This document shows positions 1 to 9,313 of a stretch of DNA of 40,127 nt, piece after piece; within the stretch, counting starts at the first letter, position 1; every line of letters starts with the position of its first letter. Both the position numbers and the translations under genes were made by a program. The notes under the pieces are model-generated. The model had not been told where the DNA came from and made no database searches. It saw only the letters and a list, made by a program, of their open reading frames with translations. The DNA lies in the NCBI GenBank assembly GCA_024401565.1, contig JAKSKU010000022.1, positions 1-40,127 on the forward strand. The letters run 5' to 3'. The DNA is from Paludibacteraceae bacterium (lineage in GTDB: Bacteria; Bacteroidota; Bacteroidia; Bacteroidales; Paludibacteraceae).

Positions 1-62
1 CAGTTGGTTAGAGTATCAGATTGTGGTCCTGAGGGTCGAGGGTTCGATCCCCTTCACCCACC
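1..62 (+). tRNA. tRNA-His (GTG), 5' end cut off by the window
   Basis: The sequence begins inside the D-arm (CAGTTGGTTAGAG). The anticodon loop TTGTGGT (positions 21-27) holds anticodon GTG. The T-arm is GAGGG/TTCGATC/CCCTT (38-54) and the 3' acceptor strand CACCCAC ends at 61. Position 62 is C, the discriminator base typical of tRNA-His. The anticodon stem has one A-C mismatch at its loop end. CCA is probably not encoded; the following C-A is read as flanking sequence. A strong terminator follows at once. Confidence 0.88.
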
Positions 63-67
63 CAGAG

Positions 68-101
68 AAAGAGATTGTTCGCAAGAGCAATCTCTTTTTT
101 T
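68..101 (+). terminator. Rho-independent terminator after tRNA-His
   Basis: A 13-bp stem (68-80 with 85-97, one G-U pair) closes on a GCAA tetraloop and runs into a T-tract that ends at 101. It should end the tRNA transcript. Confidence 0.85.
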
Positions 102-193
102 GTTGAACACTATTGGAGCATACATTTTTAGTTTTGTTAAGAATTCTGGAAATAAAAAGTGCGAAAAAATGTATTTCTTTAAAAAACACAAAT

Positions 194-201
194 TATATTT
201 G
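194..201 (+). promoter_or_regulatory. -7 box upstream of the small lipoprotein gene
   Basis: TATATTTG matches the Bacteroidetes primary-sigma -7 consensus TAnnTTTG. No good TTTG lies 19 bp upstream, so the -33 element is weak. The expected transcript start is about 75 nt before the ATG at 281. Confidence 0.5.
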
Positions 202-280
202 CAATGCGACGTCAGGAAACGAAGTCGGTATCGGCATTGAGCCATGCAAACTATTGTCAAACGACTAAACTCTTACTGAT

Positions 281-697
281 ATGAAAACATGGATTAAAGC
301 AACAATATTTGCACTGCTAGCGCTATTCGCTTCATCGTGCACACTCCAAATCGGTTCGTACTACGAGGAAGACGACTATGACATCTATGGAACGACATGG
401 TCTAAAATAATAGAATCGTCAACCTACCGATACTTTGAGTGCTATGATTTCTACGAGAACGGCACATACACCTATTGGTATTACGAGAACGATAAAAACG
501 TCAGAGTTCCCAAATACGATATAATGGAAGGACATTTCGAACTTCGCAAATACGGTTGGGAAAGAGAGATCAAGTTTTGGGGAATATGGGGAAGCGACAC
601 ATACAATTTGGATGAATTGCTTCACGGCATGAGCGACATGAACTCGCCGTCCTCAATTTCATTCTACAAAAGACTTATAGATGATCTTTCTTATTAA
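281..697 (+). CDS. Small predicted lipoprotein of unknown function
   Basis: A 138-aa protein with a hydrophobic N-terminus that ends in a lipobox-like LFASSC, so Cys20 is the likely lipidation site and the mature protein is about 119 aa and anchored in a membrane. Just after the cysteine comes an acidic/aromatic stretch (YYEEDDYD), which may act as a surface-export signal as in other Bacteroidetes lipoproteins (inference). The rest is rich in Tyr, Trp and charged residues, with a spacing (YFECYDFYENGTYTYW) that resembles short beta-strand lipocalin-like folds. I recognise no family. It has its own -7 box and terminator, so it is probably monocistronic. Confidence 0.75.
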   Translation: MKTWIKATIFALLALFASSCTLQIGSYYEEDDYDIYGTTWSKIIESSTYRYFECYDFYENGTYTYWYYENDKNVRVPKYDIMEGHFELRKYGWEREIKFWGIWGSDTYNLDELLHGMSDMNSPSSISFYKRLIDDLSY

Positions 698-714
698 AAT
701 TCACGAATGACATG

Positions 715-746
715 AAAGGAGACGCAATCAACAGTGTCTCCTTTTT
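715..746 (+). terminator. Terminator of the lipoprotein gene (GGAGAC stem)
   Basis: AAAGGAGAC (715-723) pairs with GTCTCCTTT (735-743), followed by T residues. The same stem recurs after the giant T9SS gene and after map. Confidence 0.8.
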
Positions 747-757
747 CACGCTAAAGT

Positions 758-788
758 TTTGCCAAATGCTTTTTTGTTTATAATTTTG
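758..788 (+). promoter_or_regulatory. Promoter of the giant RCC1/T9SS gene
   Basis: TTTG (758-761), a 19-bp spacer and TAATTTTG (781-788) match the full Bacteroidetes promoter consensus. The two TTTG elements lie inside a 9-bp inverted repeat, TTTGCCAAA (758-766) and TTTGGCAAA (785-793). The predicted transcript start is about 50 nt before the ATG at 844. Confidence 0.7.
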
Positions 789-843
789 GCAAATATTAGG
801 TAAACTGTCTATATTAGTTATAATAGGGTATTAAAGTTCTGAT

Positions 844-3800
844 ATGAAAAAAGGATTATATACATTATTTTTGCTATTAGGAATAATAGTTGATGCGTTT
901 TCTCAGAGTATGCTTATATCAGGAGGAAACGACCATGCAGTTGCTCTTTGTAGCAAAGGTCAAATATTTGCGTGGGGTTACAATAATGGAAATAGATTAG
1001 GTTTGAAAGCACCTTACAGCGGGCAGGAATTTGTCACCACGCCTCAGAAAGTTGATATTCCAATCGGGCTGACATTTTCCCAAGTGACTGCAGGATCAGG
1101 ATCCTCTAATATTGCCTTAGCTTGTACAGGAGTAGTATATGCCTGGGGTGACAATGCAGTTGGAACTGCAGGACAGCCTATCACTAAAAAAGTTATAGAC
1201 AAGCCAATGCCAGTACCTTGTGGCGAAGCTACAGATCATGGTTTTGATATAGATGGTGTAACTCCTGGGCAATACTTGGGAGGAGTAAAAATGGTTGCAG
1301 GAACGACATCGGCAGGTATTGCATTGTTGGATGATGGCAAAGCTGTTATGTGGGGAGGAAACGGTCGATGGGAATCAGGTCCAACATTCCCACTATTCAA
1401 AACCGAAGTCAATGACTATCCAGTATATATCAAAGACAAAAATGGCGATCCAATAGAAAACATTATTCATATTTCAGGAGGTGACAACAACGTTCTTTTG
1501 ATCGTAGGAGATTCAAAAGACGCATCAGTAGGTATTGCTTACTCCTTGGGATCTGCGAATGGACGTGGCGTTGCAGCATCAACATCAGCAGACCCATTGG
1601 GAAGAACATACTATGCAGCTCCTGTTGAAATCCTTGACGATGCTGCTTTTGCAACAGGCACAGTCTCTTCAACAGGCAAATATCTAGAAAAAGTAAAGAC
1701 AACTGGCATCAGTGATAAGGGAGGATTTGCTGTAGATGAAAATACGGGTTACTTGTACGGTTGGGGTCCAAATGGATGGAATGGATGTATCGGTTTGGAA
1801 AAACAATCTGACGATTATACCTATGCTGCAAAAGTACTTTCTGGAGAATATTCCACTATTTCTGGAGAAGCATACATGACCAACGTTCACCAAGTAATTG
1901 GAGGTAACGGATATGGAGCATGTGTCACAGAAGACCACTATATGTTGTATTGGGGAGTGCACACTCCTAATCAAAAATCGGGAGGAGTTGTTCCAAATTC
2001 TACATGGGCAAATAAAACAGGTTTTAATGGAACTGTAATAGACCCAGGCCCCGTATTTGCCAATTACTGTAAAGGAGAAAAAGATCCAACTAAAGAGGTC
2101 AGAGTAGACGATGCCATGGCCATCGGACGAGGAGACCTGTTTGGTTTCATGGTAAACATGGATGGCGATTTCTATGTTTGGGGTAATTCATTAGCACCAG
2201 GAGATGATATGCCTATTACTGGAGTCGGAGCACTTGGTCTAGGTTTTGTCGGCAAAAATGATGATCCACAAGGCACAGGATACAGAACCTGTCTTTCTAA
2301 AATCACTCTTGATTGTGATCCCCAGGATGAGTGTCCAAAAGTATTCATGATTGGTCCACGTTACAAATGTCCAGGCGAGGCAGACTCTCTATATTGTGGA
2401 TTCACTCCAACTACAAGATCTGTACGCAACTATTATTTCAGATGGAGCTTAAATGGGGTTGTTAAAAACAAATCTACACTTCAAGAGGCTCAAGATGTAG
2501 CAAATGGCATTGCTTCTGCAGCTGTTAAAGACAATGTCACTAAAGACCCATGGAACAATTGGATTGTAGAAGTAAAAGATCCTGGAAAATACTCTGTAGA
2601 AATTTTCTACGTAGGTAACAACGTACCATGTACAAACTGTGAAACTGCAGAGGGAGAAATCGAAGTGATTGACATGGATATGCCTATCGACATAGACACT
2701 CTTGAATCTTGTGTTTTAGACACTTTGAAACCATCAAGCTCCGACAAGATCGAATTCCAGGCGAAGGTTAACGACAAAATCTACAAGGCAACAGACAATG
2801 TGACTTTTGCTGTCTTTGCCACTCCTACTAGTACTGACACACTAAAGGACATTGATGGCAATAGTATTATCATCAATACGACAGGAAACGGAGGAGATAT
2901 TAATTTCAAAGTCTTTGGAGACAAAATTGACAGATCATTAGGAGTAGAGCCAAGACCTGGAATAGATACACTATACCATGTTTGGATTGAAGACATAACG
3001 AAATTTAACACTCAACTAATAGATCAAACAAATTCAAAATCTACAAACAATGGTGAAAGATGTTTGATATTAAAATTATTTTCAACATCTGAACTTACTT
3101 CATTCTCTGTATATGCAGAAGGAAACACAAATAATGAGGCCACAATAACAATCACTCCTGTCGTATATATGGCAGGAAAAGTGAAAGACGGAAACTATAC
3201 CCTTGGTGCACCATTGTGGACAGGAGATGCTCAACCTTTCACTATTGAAAAAGGAGAAAATGATGGTGGAACACAAATCACTAAAAAAATAGAATGTGTA
3301 GTTAAATGTGGTGTCCAACTTCCCGGAAATCCGGCTAGAGGTACAGAATATGTGCTATCTGCTATCATCAAATTTAGGGAAAATGGAAACTATTTCCTAA
3401 ATACTCTTCCAGCAGCCACAAACATGTATTTTGGAACTCCAATTGACGACTCTAAAGGATACGGAGTTCAAGCAGTAGGAACATTTGCCGCTAATGGCAC
3501 AGGTGGAGGATACAGCAATACGGATGGAGTACCTTTTTACAATATTAATTTTGGAAAGATGACTGACTACGACTGTGGTCGTATACCATTGTCTGCTCGT
3601 TATTATTGTCCGCCATGTAACAATCCGGACAAATTGGAGATCGTCAGCACTAGTCATACCATAAAGAGCGACGTCGATCCAAAATACAAGAAAGTTGTAG
3701 AACTTTGTAAGGAGAGTGCCCCTTTAGACTTGGATATCGAGCCATTGGTTGGAAAAACTGATCCAGCTGCAACATTTGACATTCTATGGTATGATGAGGA

Positions 3801-6800
3801 CCCACAGAAAAATGCGTCAGCGACTCCAATAAAGTCTGATGAGTCAGGTACAGCAACAACACTTCCATACACTACTGATTGGGCAACTGTGGCTGGAGCC
3901 GCAAATATCACTGAAGATGTCGAGAAAGTATACTATGTATATGTGCATGACCATGAAAAGGTAGGATGTTCTAACTACGACTCTATCAAAGTCATTGCTC
4001 ATCCAGTTCCTGCTGACACTCTTGTCTGGGACACTTTCTGTTTGACTTCTCCTATAACAGAACCTGATTTCACTAAGACTGCACTAGGAAATTCGATCAC
4101 TTGGACTACTGATCCAACAGGAACGTTCGCGACATTAACAGATACAAAATCATTTGTTTATACTGTCACAGATGCTGTAACTGGCTGTATAAGCGAGCCT
4201 CATACATATACTGTGACAGTCAACAAGACAGATGTCCCTCAAGTGGATAATGCACCGTCTACAACAGTAGACCCTACTGCTTACTTCGATTTGAACTCCA
4301 CACGTCAGGGTCCTCTTGCCGCAGGATTCTCTCTACGATGGTATGACGACAGTCAAGTTCTTCTTACATCGTCAGAGACCAACATCTCCAGAGCGAATGA
4401 GGGTTCATTGACATTCTATGTTGAAATGTATAATGAGGAGACGCAGTGTGCCAGTGAAAAGGTGGAGGTTGTCTTGACTATCAATGACGCTTTACCACCT
4501 GATGTACACGATGAATCATTATGTATCGACGACGTGATTGATCTTGCTAATTATGTAACAATCAACAAGAAAACAGGAGAATCTGACAGCGATTACGAAT
4601 TGCTATGGTATACTGATTCTGACGCTCCTAAGGGAACAGGAACAGAGACCTCTAGTTTCCAAACTACATTTACAGCAACAGCAGCAAATGCAGGCACTCC
4701 TTATGAAGTCTGGGTAAGCCAGAAAAACGTAAGTACAAATGCAGAAAGTGAGAAAAAGAAAATCACGATAACTGTTCACAAAGTTGCAACTCTTGATTTG
4801 ACTGCCAACACAACAACATACTGTGTCTATGAAACAGCAAATGCTTTCACAGCCACAGAAAATAATGACGGAGACTTCACAGGAAAAAAATGGAGCACAA
4901 GCAAGAGAAATGATCATGAACTTTCATCACCTCAGGACAACTTGTCTCCTACAATACAAAGAGGCGCACCTACTGCGTACTACGTATTGCCTTATTTCGA
5001 AAATCCAAGAACATACAACTATGCAAGCGACATCTGCTATGGAACTGTTCAGGAAATTAACGTGACAGTAAACTATACTGAAATACCAAATCCTGAAAAG
5101 CCAACTGTTTATGTTCAGTATTTGCAGGCTCAGGGTGACGCCAATGGAGGCCGCTATAACAAGATTACAGTTCAAGATCCATTATCGGTAACTCCAGACA
5201 ACAGCACTGATTATGAGTTGGTATGGTACAACGAATCTGGAACAGAAATTCCAGAACCAGCGCCAACCTATAATGCTACAGAGCCAGCCGGAAAGAGAGA
5301 GGAGAAATTCCAGGTCGCTCAACGCAACAAAATAACAGGTTGTATAAGTGAAAAGAAGGATGTGATTGCGGTAATCTCCACATTCCCAATGCCAACTACC
5401 CAAGCTCTTTCTTTCTGTCAGGAATCTGACGAGTTGAAGAGTTCATACATTCTAACAGCAGATATTAACACAGCAGGAGGCATCCCAGCAACAGAATACA
5501 CACTTGTTTGGTACAAAGAGGATCCTGAAGTTAATCCAGGAGCTGCTGAATATGCATTTATCGATTTGAATGCAGAGAATTTGACATACAACTATGCATC
5601 AGTACTAGAAAAAGATACCATCTACTATGTACGTCAAAGACATGCTAGAGGAGATAGTCCCGCATCTCCATTAGTTGTCACTATATTCTCTAAACCAAGA
5701 CTACTTACTGACAATCCAGATCCGATATGTCTTGGAGATCAGATCGACATTAGAGATTACTACAGTATCTCTAATAAAATCAACAACAAAAATTATGACA
5801 ACGAGTATTTGAGCGGTACCGGAGGAAACGACCCTATCGCTAAAAAACATGGAGAGTACAGAACAAGAGCTTACTTCACTCTAAGTTCAGGAGAGACATG
5901 TTACTCCGACTGGGCAATATTCAATGTCACTGTCAACGAGCTTTCTGTCAAGATCGACGGAGAACAGACAACATGTCCTGGCATCAGCAAAGAACTGACA
6001 GCAGTGTTGGACACGAACCATATGTTTACTGATGTTGCCAAATACACTTGGAATGGTGTGCAAAGCAACAACCAGACTTTCACTTCGCCAACAGCCACAA
6101 ACGGACAGATAACAGTAACTCTAGATGTTGAGATGGGAGCCTGCAGAGCAACAGCTCCAGCTCACACAATCAACGTGGTCAACCCTGGATTGAACGGAGA
6201 CATCACATTCACCGAGCGAGGCAATACAAAGAATGGCACAAAGGCAGTGACACAATTTGTAGAGTTTGAAGGATGTGGTACGACATTGAATTTCGAATTG
6301 AACGTCGACCACACAGAAGACGCATTCACATATAAGAATTTGAGCAACAACAATGTCACAAATTCAACATTCGAGAGTGGAAAGGCATTCCTTACATTCG
6401 ACGGAAGCATCGATGCTGGAATGTATGAGATCACTTACACTAATGTTTGTGAAACATCTTTCGTCCTTAATATCGAAGACAGATCTCATAGTCTGCTTGG
6501 ATTCGCCACAAGCCCTGAGGTATGTGAAGGTGATCCTTGGGAGATCACAATTAAAGAAGACGACGGTGTGAAGATTAAAGACTTCAACTTCAATCCTAGC
6601 AAGCACACTATCAGATGGAAGGTAGGATCAACTCCTTTGCCACAGTTCGACAACTCTATTTATCTTAAGATACCGTCAACTACATCGGCAGATAATGGAT
6701 TCTACAGTTACACTGTGACATCAGCAGGATGCGTATATACAGAAAATGTCCCTAAAAACAAAGATTTCATCTCAAGACCAATAGTCACTATCGACAGCGC

Positions 6801-8391
6801 GTCTCTTGAGAACAATGGAGTATTTGAAGTTGTGCGCGGAAGAAACAAGGATTTGACAATACCGCTATTAAATCCGACATCTGCTGCTGACTTAGCGAAA
6901 CTGAATATTGTATGGAATGAGCTTAAAGGCAACTCATACGAGGCTATTGCCGGAGAGACATCAAGCACTTATTCTGTTTCAAACGTAGATGAAGACCACT
7001 ACTACAAGGTTAATTTTGCCGGAGGAAAGAGAAGTGGCGACCATGATTTCTGTGGAACATCAATCGAGGTTTCCCTTAAGGTTGACGCCGAGCTTGCCAT
7101 CAAGACGGAGGTAGTTGGAGACGACAGAAACAAAAAGACTGACATGTGTATCGGTGAGGAGAACGTTGGTATTCTTATCGACACTACAGGAACAGGAACC
7201 CTTCTTCATCCAGACAAGTTGAAATTCAGACTAGAGGAGCTTATCCCAGGCAAAGAAGCAAAGAAATTAGATTGGGTTGAGGAGAATGGCAAGCTATTCG
7301 CGGAGATCAACCCTTCTAAGTCGGCAGGCTATAGAGTGATCTATGAATATACAGTAGGCAATCAGAAGAAACTCACTAAAGACACAATCACTGTGCATCC
7401 TGCTTATGAAATTGAATGGGATAAAAACGTTCGCTTGTGCGACGGCAGTGAAGGCTTCGTCCAGATCACAAAGATCGCGCCAAGCGAGGTGACTGTAGAT
7501 TGGGAAGACGACGACTGCTTGATCAGCGGATCCAACAGTGGAGCTAATGTCAAAGCTATATACGAGGGCAAAGACACTAAAGAGTTCATACTTGTAGCAT
7601 CCAACGGAGGAATCTGCGACGACAAGAGAATCCCAGTGTCTGTCAAGATCGACAAGAAGATCGAGGGCGAAATCAAGGCTCCAGACATCGTATGTGAAGG
7701 CAATGTCGCTTCATTGACAGCTAATTATGACGCTGACATATTCCTATGGAAAGCAGACGATGATTTGAGCGACGGATTACCAAAAATAGGAAAGACTGCC
7801 CAGGTGACATCAAAACCAGGTTACGCCCACTTTATTGTAGTAATGCAGAGAGGTGCATGTAGCGACTCTTCTGATGTTTATGTGGAAGTGACTGAAAAGC
7901 CTAAGTTTGAGGCCATAGACTCGTTGTCTTATAAATCAGTGAACATTGTATTGCAGGGCAACACAGGTACTGCTCCATACAAATATATTGTAGACGACAA
8001 CTACGAAGACGACATCAACAGCTCTATAAAGGTTGATTTGGACTATGGACAGCACAAGGTTACCGTCATCGACACTGCAGGTTGTGTGATCGACACAATG
8101 ATCACAATCAACTTCCCTAGCTTCAACATTCCAATTGTGGTCTCACCAAACGGAGACAACCACAATGATGCGTTTACGGTGCCTGTGTTGAGAGACGCAT
8201 ATCCAGACGCGACAATCAGAATCTTCGACCGTTGGGGTAAGAAGTTGGCCGACTACAAGGCTGGCGACGGCATCGACTGGGACGGAACATACAACGGTGT
8301 GGCTATGCCAACTACCGACTACTGGTATGAGATTGAAATCAAGGAGATCAAAAAGACCTACAGTGGTCACTTCACTTTGATTCGTCAATAA
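844..8391 (+). CDS. Giant secreted RCC1-propeller/Ig-like protein with T9SS type B sorting domain
   Basis: A 2515-aa protein. An N-terminal signal peptide (about 1-21, ending AFSQS) is followed by roughly seven RCC1-like blades up to about residue 490 (for example HAVALCSKGQIFAWG, SNIALACTGVVYAWG, GDFYVWG), probably one seven-bladed propeller. Residues about 500-2420 are a long run of beta-rich modules with recurring 'LxWY' strands and paired cysteines, like the PKD/Ig-like repeats of gliding-motility and adhesin proteins. The last 90 residues (VVSPNGDNHNDAF, IRIFDRWGKKL, W-DGTYNG, YWYEI) are a textbook gliding-motility C-terminal (CHU_C) domain, the type B sorting signal of T9SS. The protein is therefore expected to cross the outer membrane and stay on or leave the surface. 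The role is probably adhesion or a scaffold; no catalytic motif was seen. It is monocistronic, with its own promoter and terminator. Confidence 0.9.
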   Translation: MKKGLYTLFLLLGIIVDAFSQSMLISGGNDHAVALCSKGQIFAWGYNNGNRLGLKAPYSGQEFVTTPQKVDIPIGLTFSQVTAGSGSSNIALACTGVVYAWGDNAVGTAGQPITKKVIDKPMPVPCGEATDHGFDIDGVTPGQYLGGVKMVAGTTSAGIALLDDGKAVMWGGNGRWESGPTFPLFKTEVNDYPVYIKDKNGDPIENIIHISGGDNNVLLIVGDSKDASVGIAYSLGSANGRGVAASTSADPLGRTYYAAPVEILDDAAFATGTVSSTGKYLEKVKTTGISDKGGFAVDENTGYLYGWGPNGWNGCIGLEKQSDDYTYAAKVLSGEYSTISGEAYMTNVHQVIGGNGYGACVTEDHYMLYWGVHTPNQKSGGVVPNSTWANKTGFNGTVIDPGPVFANYCKGEKDPTKEVRVDDAMAIGRGDLFGFMVNMDGDFYVWGNSLAPGDDMPITGVGALGLGFVGKNDDPQGTGYRTCLSKITLDCDPQDECPKVFMIGPRYKCPGEADSLYCGFTPTTRSVRNYYFRWSLNGVVKNKSTLQEAQDVANGIASAAVKDNVTKDPWNNWIVEVKDPGKYSVEIFYVGNNVPCTNCETAEGEIEVIDMDMPIDIDTLESCVLDTLKPSSSDKIEFQAKVNDKIYKATDNVTFAVFATPTSTDTLKDIDGNSIIINTTGNGGDINFKVFGDKIDRSLGVEPRPGIDTLYHVWIEDITKFNTQLIDQTNSKSTNNGERCLILKLFSTSELTSFSVYAEGNTNNEATITITPVVYMAGKVKDGNYTLGAPLWTGDAQPFTIEKGENDGGTQITKKIECVVKCGVQLPGNPARGTEYVLSAIIKFRENGNYFLNTLPAATNMYFGTPIDDSKGYGVQAVGTFAANGTGGGYSNTDGVPFYNINFGKMTDYDCGRIPLSARYYCPPCNNPDKLEIVSTSHTIKSDVDPKYKKVVELCKESAPLDLDIEPLVGKTDPAATFDILWYDEDPQKNASATPIKSDESGTATTLPYTTDWATVAGAANITEDVEKVYYVYVHDHEKVGCSNYDSIKVIAHPVPADTLVWDTFCLTSPITEPDFTKTALGNSITWTTDPTGTFATLTDTKSFVYTVTDAVTGCISEPHTYTVTVNKTDVPQVDNAPSTTVDPTAYFDLNSTRQGPLAAGFSLRWYDDSQVLLTSSETNISRANEGSLTFYVEMYNEETQCASEKVEVVLTINDALPPDVHDESLCIDDVIDLANYVTINKKTGESDSDYELLWYTDSDAPKGTGTETSSFQTTFTATAANAGTPYEVWVSQKNVSTNAESEKKKITITVHKVATLDLTANTTTYCVYETANAFTATENNDGDFTGKKWSTSKRNDHELSSPQDNLSPTIQRGAPTAYYVLPYFENPRTYNYASDICYGTVQEINVTVNYTEIPNPEKPTVYVQYLQAQGDANGGRYNKITVQDPLSVTPDNSTDYELVWYNESGTEIPEPAPTYNATEPAGKREEKFQVAQRNKITGCISEKKDVIAVISTFPMPTTQALSFCQESDELKSSYILTADINTAGGIPATEYTLVWYKEDPEVNPGAAEYAFIDLNAENLTYNYASVLEKDTIYYVRQRHARGDSPASPLVVTIFSKPRLLTDNPDPICLGDQIDIRDYYSISNKINNKNYDNEYLSGTGGNDPIAKKHGEYRTRAYFTLSSGETCYSDWAIFNVTVNELSVKIDGEQTTCPGISKELTAVLDTNHMFTDVAKYTWNGVQSNNQTFTSPTATNGQITVTLDVEMGACRATAPAHTINVVNPGLNGDITFTERGNTKNGTKAVTQFVEFEGCGTTLNFELNVDHTEDAFTYKNLSNNNVTNSTFESGKAFLTFDGSIDAGMYEITYTNVCETSFVLNIEDRSHSLLGFATSPEVCEGDPWEITIKEDDGVKIKDFNFNPSKHTIRWKVGSTPLPQFDNSIYLKIPSTTSADNGFYSYTVTSAGCVYTENVPKNKDFISRPIVTIDSASLENNGVFEVVRGRNKDLTIPLLNPTSAADLAKLNIVWNELKGNSYEAIAGETSSTYSVSNVDEDHYYKVNFAGGKRSGDHDFCGTSIEVSLKVDAELAIKTEVVGDDRNKKTDMCIGEENVGILIDTTGTGTLLHPDKLKFRLEELIPGKEAKKLDWVEENGKLFAEINPSKSAGYRVIYEYTVGNQKKLTKDTITVHPAYEIEWDKNVRLCDGSEGFVQITKIAPSEVTVDWEDDDCLISGSNSGANVKAIYEGKDTKEFILVASNGGICDDKRIPVSVKIDKKIEGEIKAPDIVCEGNVASLTANYDADIFLWKADDDLSDGLPKIGKTAQVTSKPGYAHFIVVMQRGACSDSSDVYVEVTEKPKFEAIDSLSYKSVNIVLQGNTGTAPYKYIVDDNYEDDINSSIKVDLDYGQHKVTVIDTAGCVIDTMITINFPSFNIPIVVSPNGDNHNDAFTVPVLRDAYPDATIRIFDRWGKKLADYKAGDGIDWDGTYNGVAMPTTDYWYEIEIKEIKKTYSGHFTLIRQ

Positions 8392-8398
8392 CAAAATC

Positions 8399-8427
8399 AA
8401 AAAGGAGACGGCAACGTCTCCTTTTTA
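8399..8427 (+). terminator. Terminator of the giant T9SS gene
   Basis: A perfect 12-bp stem AAAAAGGAGACG / CGTCTCCTTTTT around a GCAA tetraloop, 8 bp after the stop codon. It shares its stem sequence with the terminators at 715 and 26680. Confidence 0.9.
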
Positions 8428-8492
8428 AATGCAAAATGAGAAATGCTGAATGCTGAATTAATTTCGCATTTAGCGTTCCTCATTTCTAATTT
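8428..8492. repeat. Imperfect palindrome of the AATGC-word family
   Basis: AAATGAGAAATGCTGAATGC is followed, after a short AT spacer, by the near-inverse GCATTTAGCGTTCCTCATTT (four mismatches). Similar words occur at 9244-9275, 18264-18350, 19486-19505, 22590-22625, 33161-33195 and 36205-36235. Confidence 0.6.
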
Positions 8493-8500
8493 TTATTATC

Positions 8501-9244
8501 GTGCAGATTCATCTAATAGAAAAAGAGAGCCTCAGCAGCACCAACGACACTTTGGCAGAATTGCTAAGAATGGTGCCTGATATGGAAGAAGGGACAGTGG
8601 TAAGAGCCATAGAGCAAACGGCAGGGAAAGGTCAGATTGGCAACCATTGGGAGTCGGAAGCGAAGAAGAACATCACCATAAGTCTGCTTCTCCGCCCTGA
8701 TTTCCTTTCCATTGTCGACCACTTCTACATATCAATCGCAGTGTCGCTCGGCATCACCGATTATCTGCAGTCGAAAGATGTCGAAGACGTCCGCATCAAA
8801 TGGCCTAACGATATATATGTCGGCAAAAACAAAATCTGCGGTGTGCTTATCGAGAACTCCATCATCGGCCACATAATCGACAGTTCTATTATCGGCATTG
8901 GTATAAACATCAACCAAGAGAAGTTTATCAGCAACGCTCCAAACCCGATCTCTCTGACCAACATCACTGGCCATACTTACGATATAAAGGATGAGATACG
9001 CCAGTTGTGCAATGCCCTACTCCGCCGTTATGCCATGCTTGCAAACGGCAACCAAGAGGTGTTGAGAGAAGAGTACATAGCCCGAATGTATCGCTACAAT
9101 GAGATGGCAGAGTATAAACTGCCGTCTACAGATACCATTTTCAAAGCCAAAATCACCGACGTCGCCCCAGAAGGCAGGCTGATTATGGAGAGCGACAGCG
9201 GCAAAGTGATGAAGTTCGCCTTCAAAGAGGTTGTGTTTTGTTGA
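8501..9244 (+). CDS. birA: Biotin--[acetyl-CoA-carboxylase] ligase
   Basis: A 247-aa protein-biotin ligase that activates biotin with ATP and attaches it to a lysine of biotin carrier proteins. It has the catalytic domain only, with no N-terminal DNA-binding helix-turn-helix, so it is a monofunctional BirA. Visible motifs are SSTND (13-17), the biotinyl-AMP loop TAGKGQIGNHWES (in place of the usual GRGRxGR), KWPNDIYVGKNKICGVLIE in the centre, and GIGININQ. The start is GTG at 8501, which fits the family N-terminus; the upstream gap is only repeat DNA. The next gene, ruvX/yqgF, follows after 69 bp with its own -7 box. Confidence 0.92.
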   Translation: MQIHLIEKESLSSTNDTLAELLRMVPDMEEGTVVRAIEQTAGKGQIGNHWESEAKKNITISLLLRPDFLSIVDHFYISIAVSLGITDYLQSKDVEDVRIKWPNDIYVGKNKICGVLIENSIIGHIIDSSIIGIGININQEKFISNAPNPISLTNITGHTYDIKDEIRQLCNALLRRYAMLANGNQEVLREEYIARMYRYNEMAEYKLPSTDTIFKAKITDVAPEGRLIMESDSGKVMKFAFKEVVFC

Positions 9245-9287
9245 TTCATAATTCCCGATGCATAATGCATAATTAGCAAGAAAATAT

Positions 9288-9295
9288 TACTTTTG
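9288..9295 (+). promoter_or_regulatory. -7 box for the ruvX-def-DUF1599 run
   Basis: TACTTTTG fits TAnnTTTG. It overlaps the TTG at 9293, which argues that translation begins at the ATG at 9314 and not at that TTG. Confidence 0.55.
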
Positions 9296-9313
9296 CCTTT
9301 CGAATCATACAGC

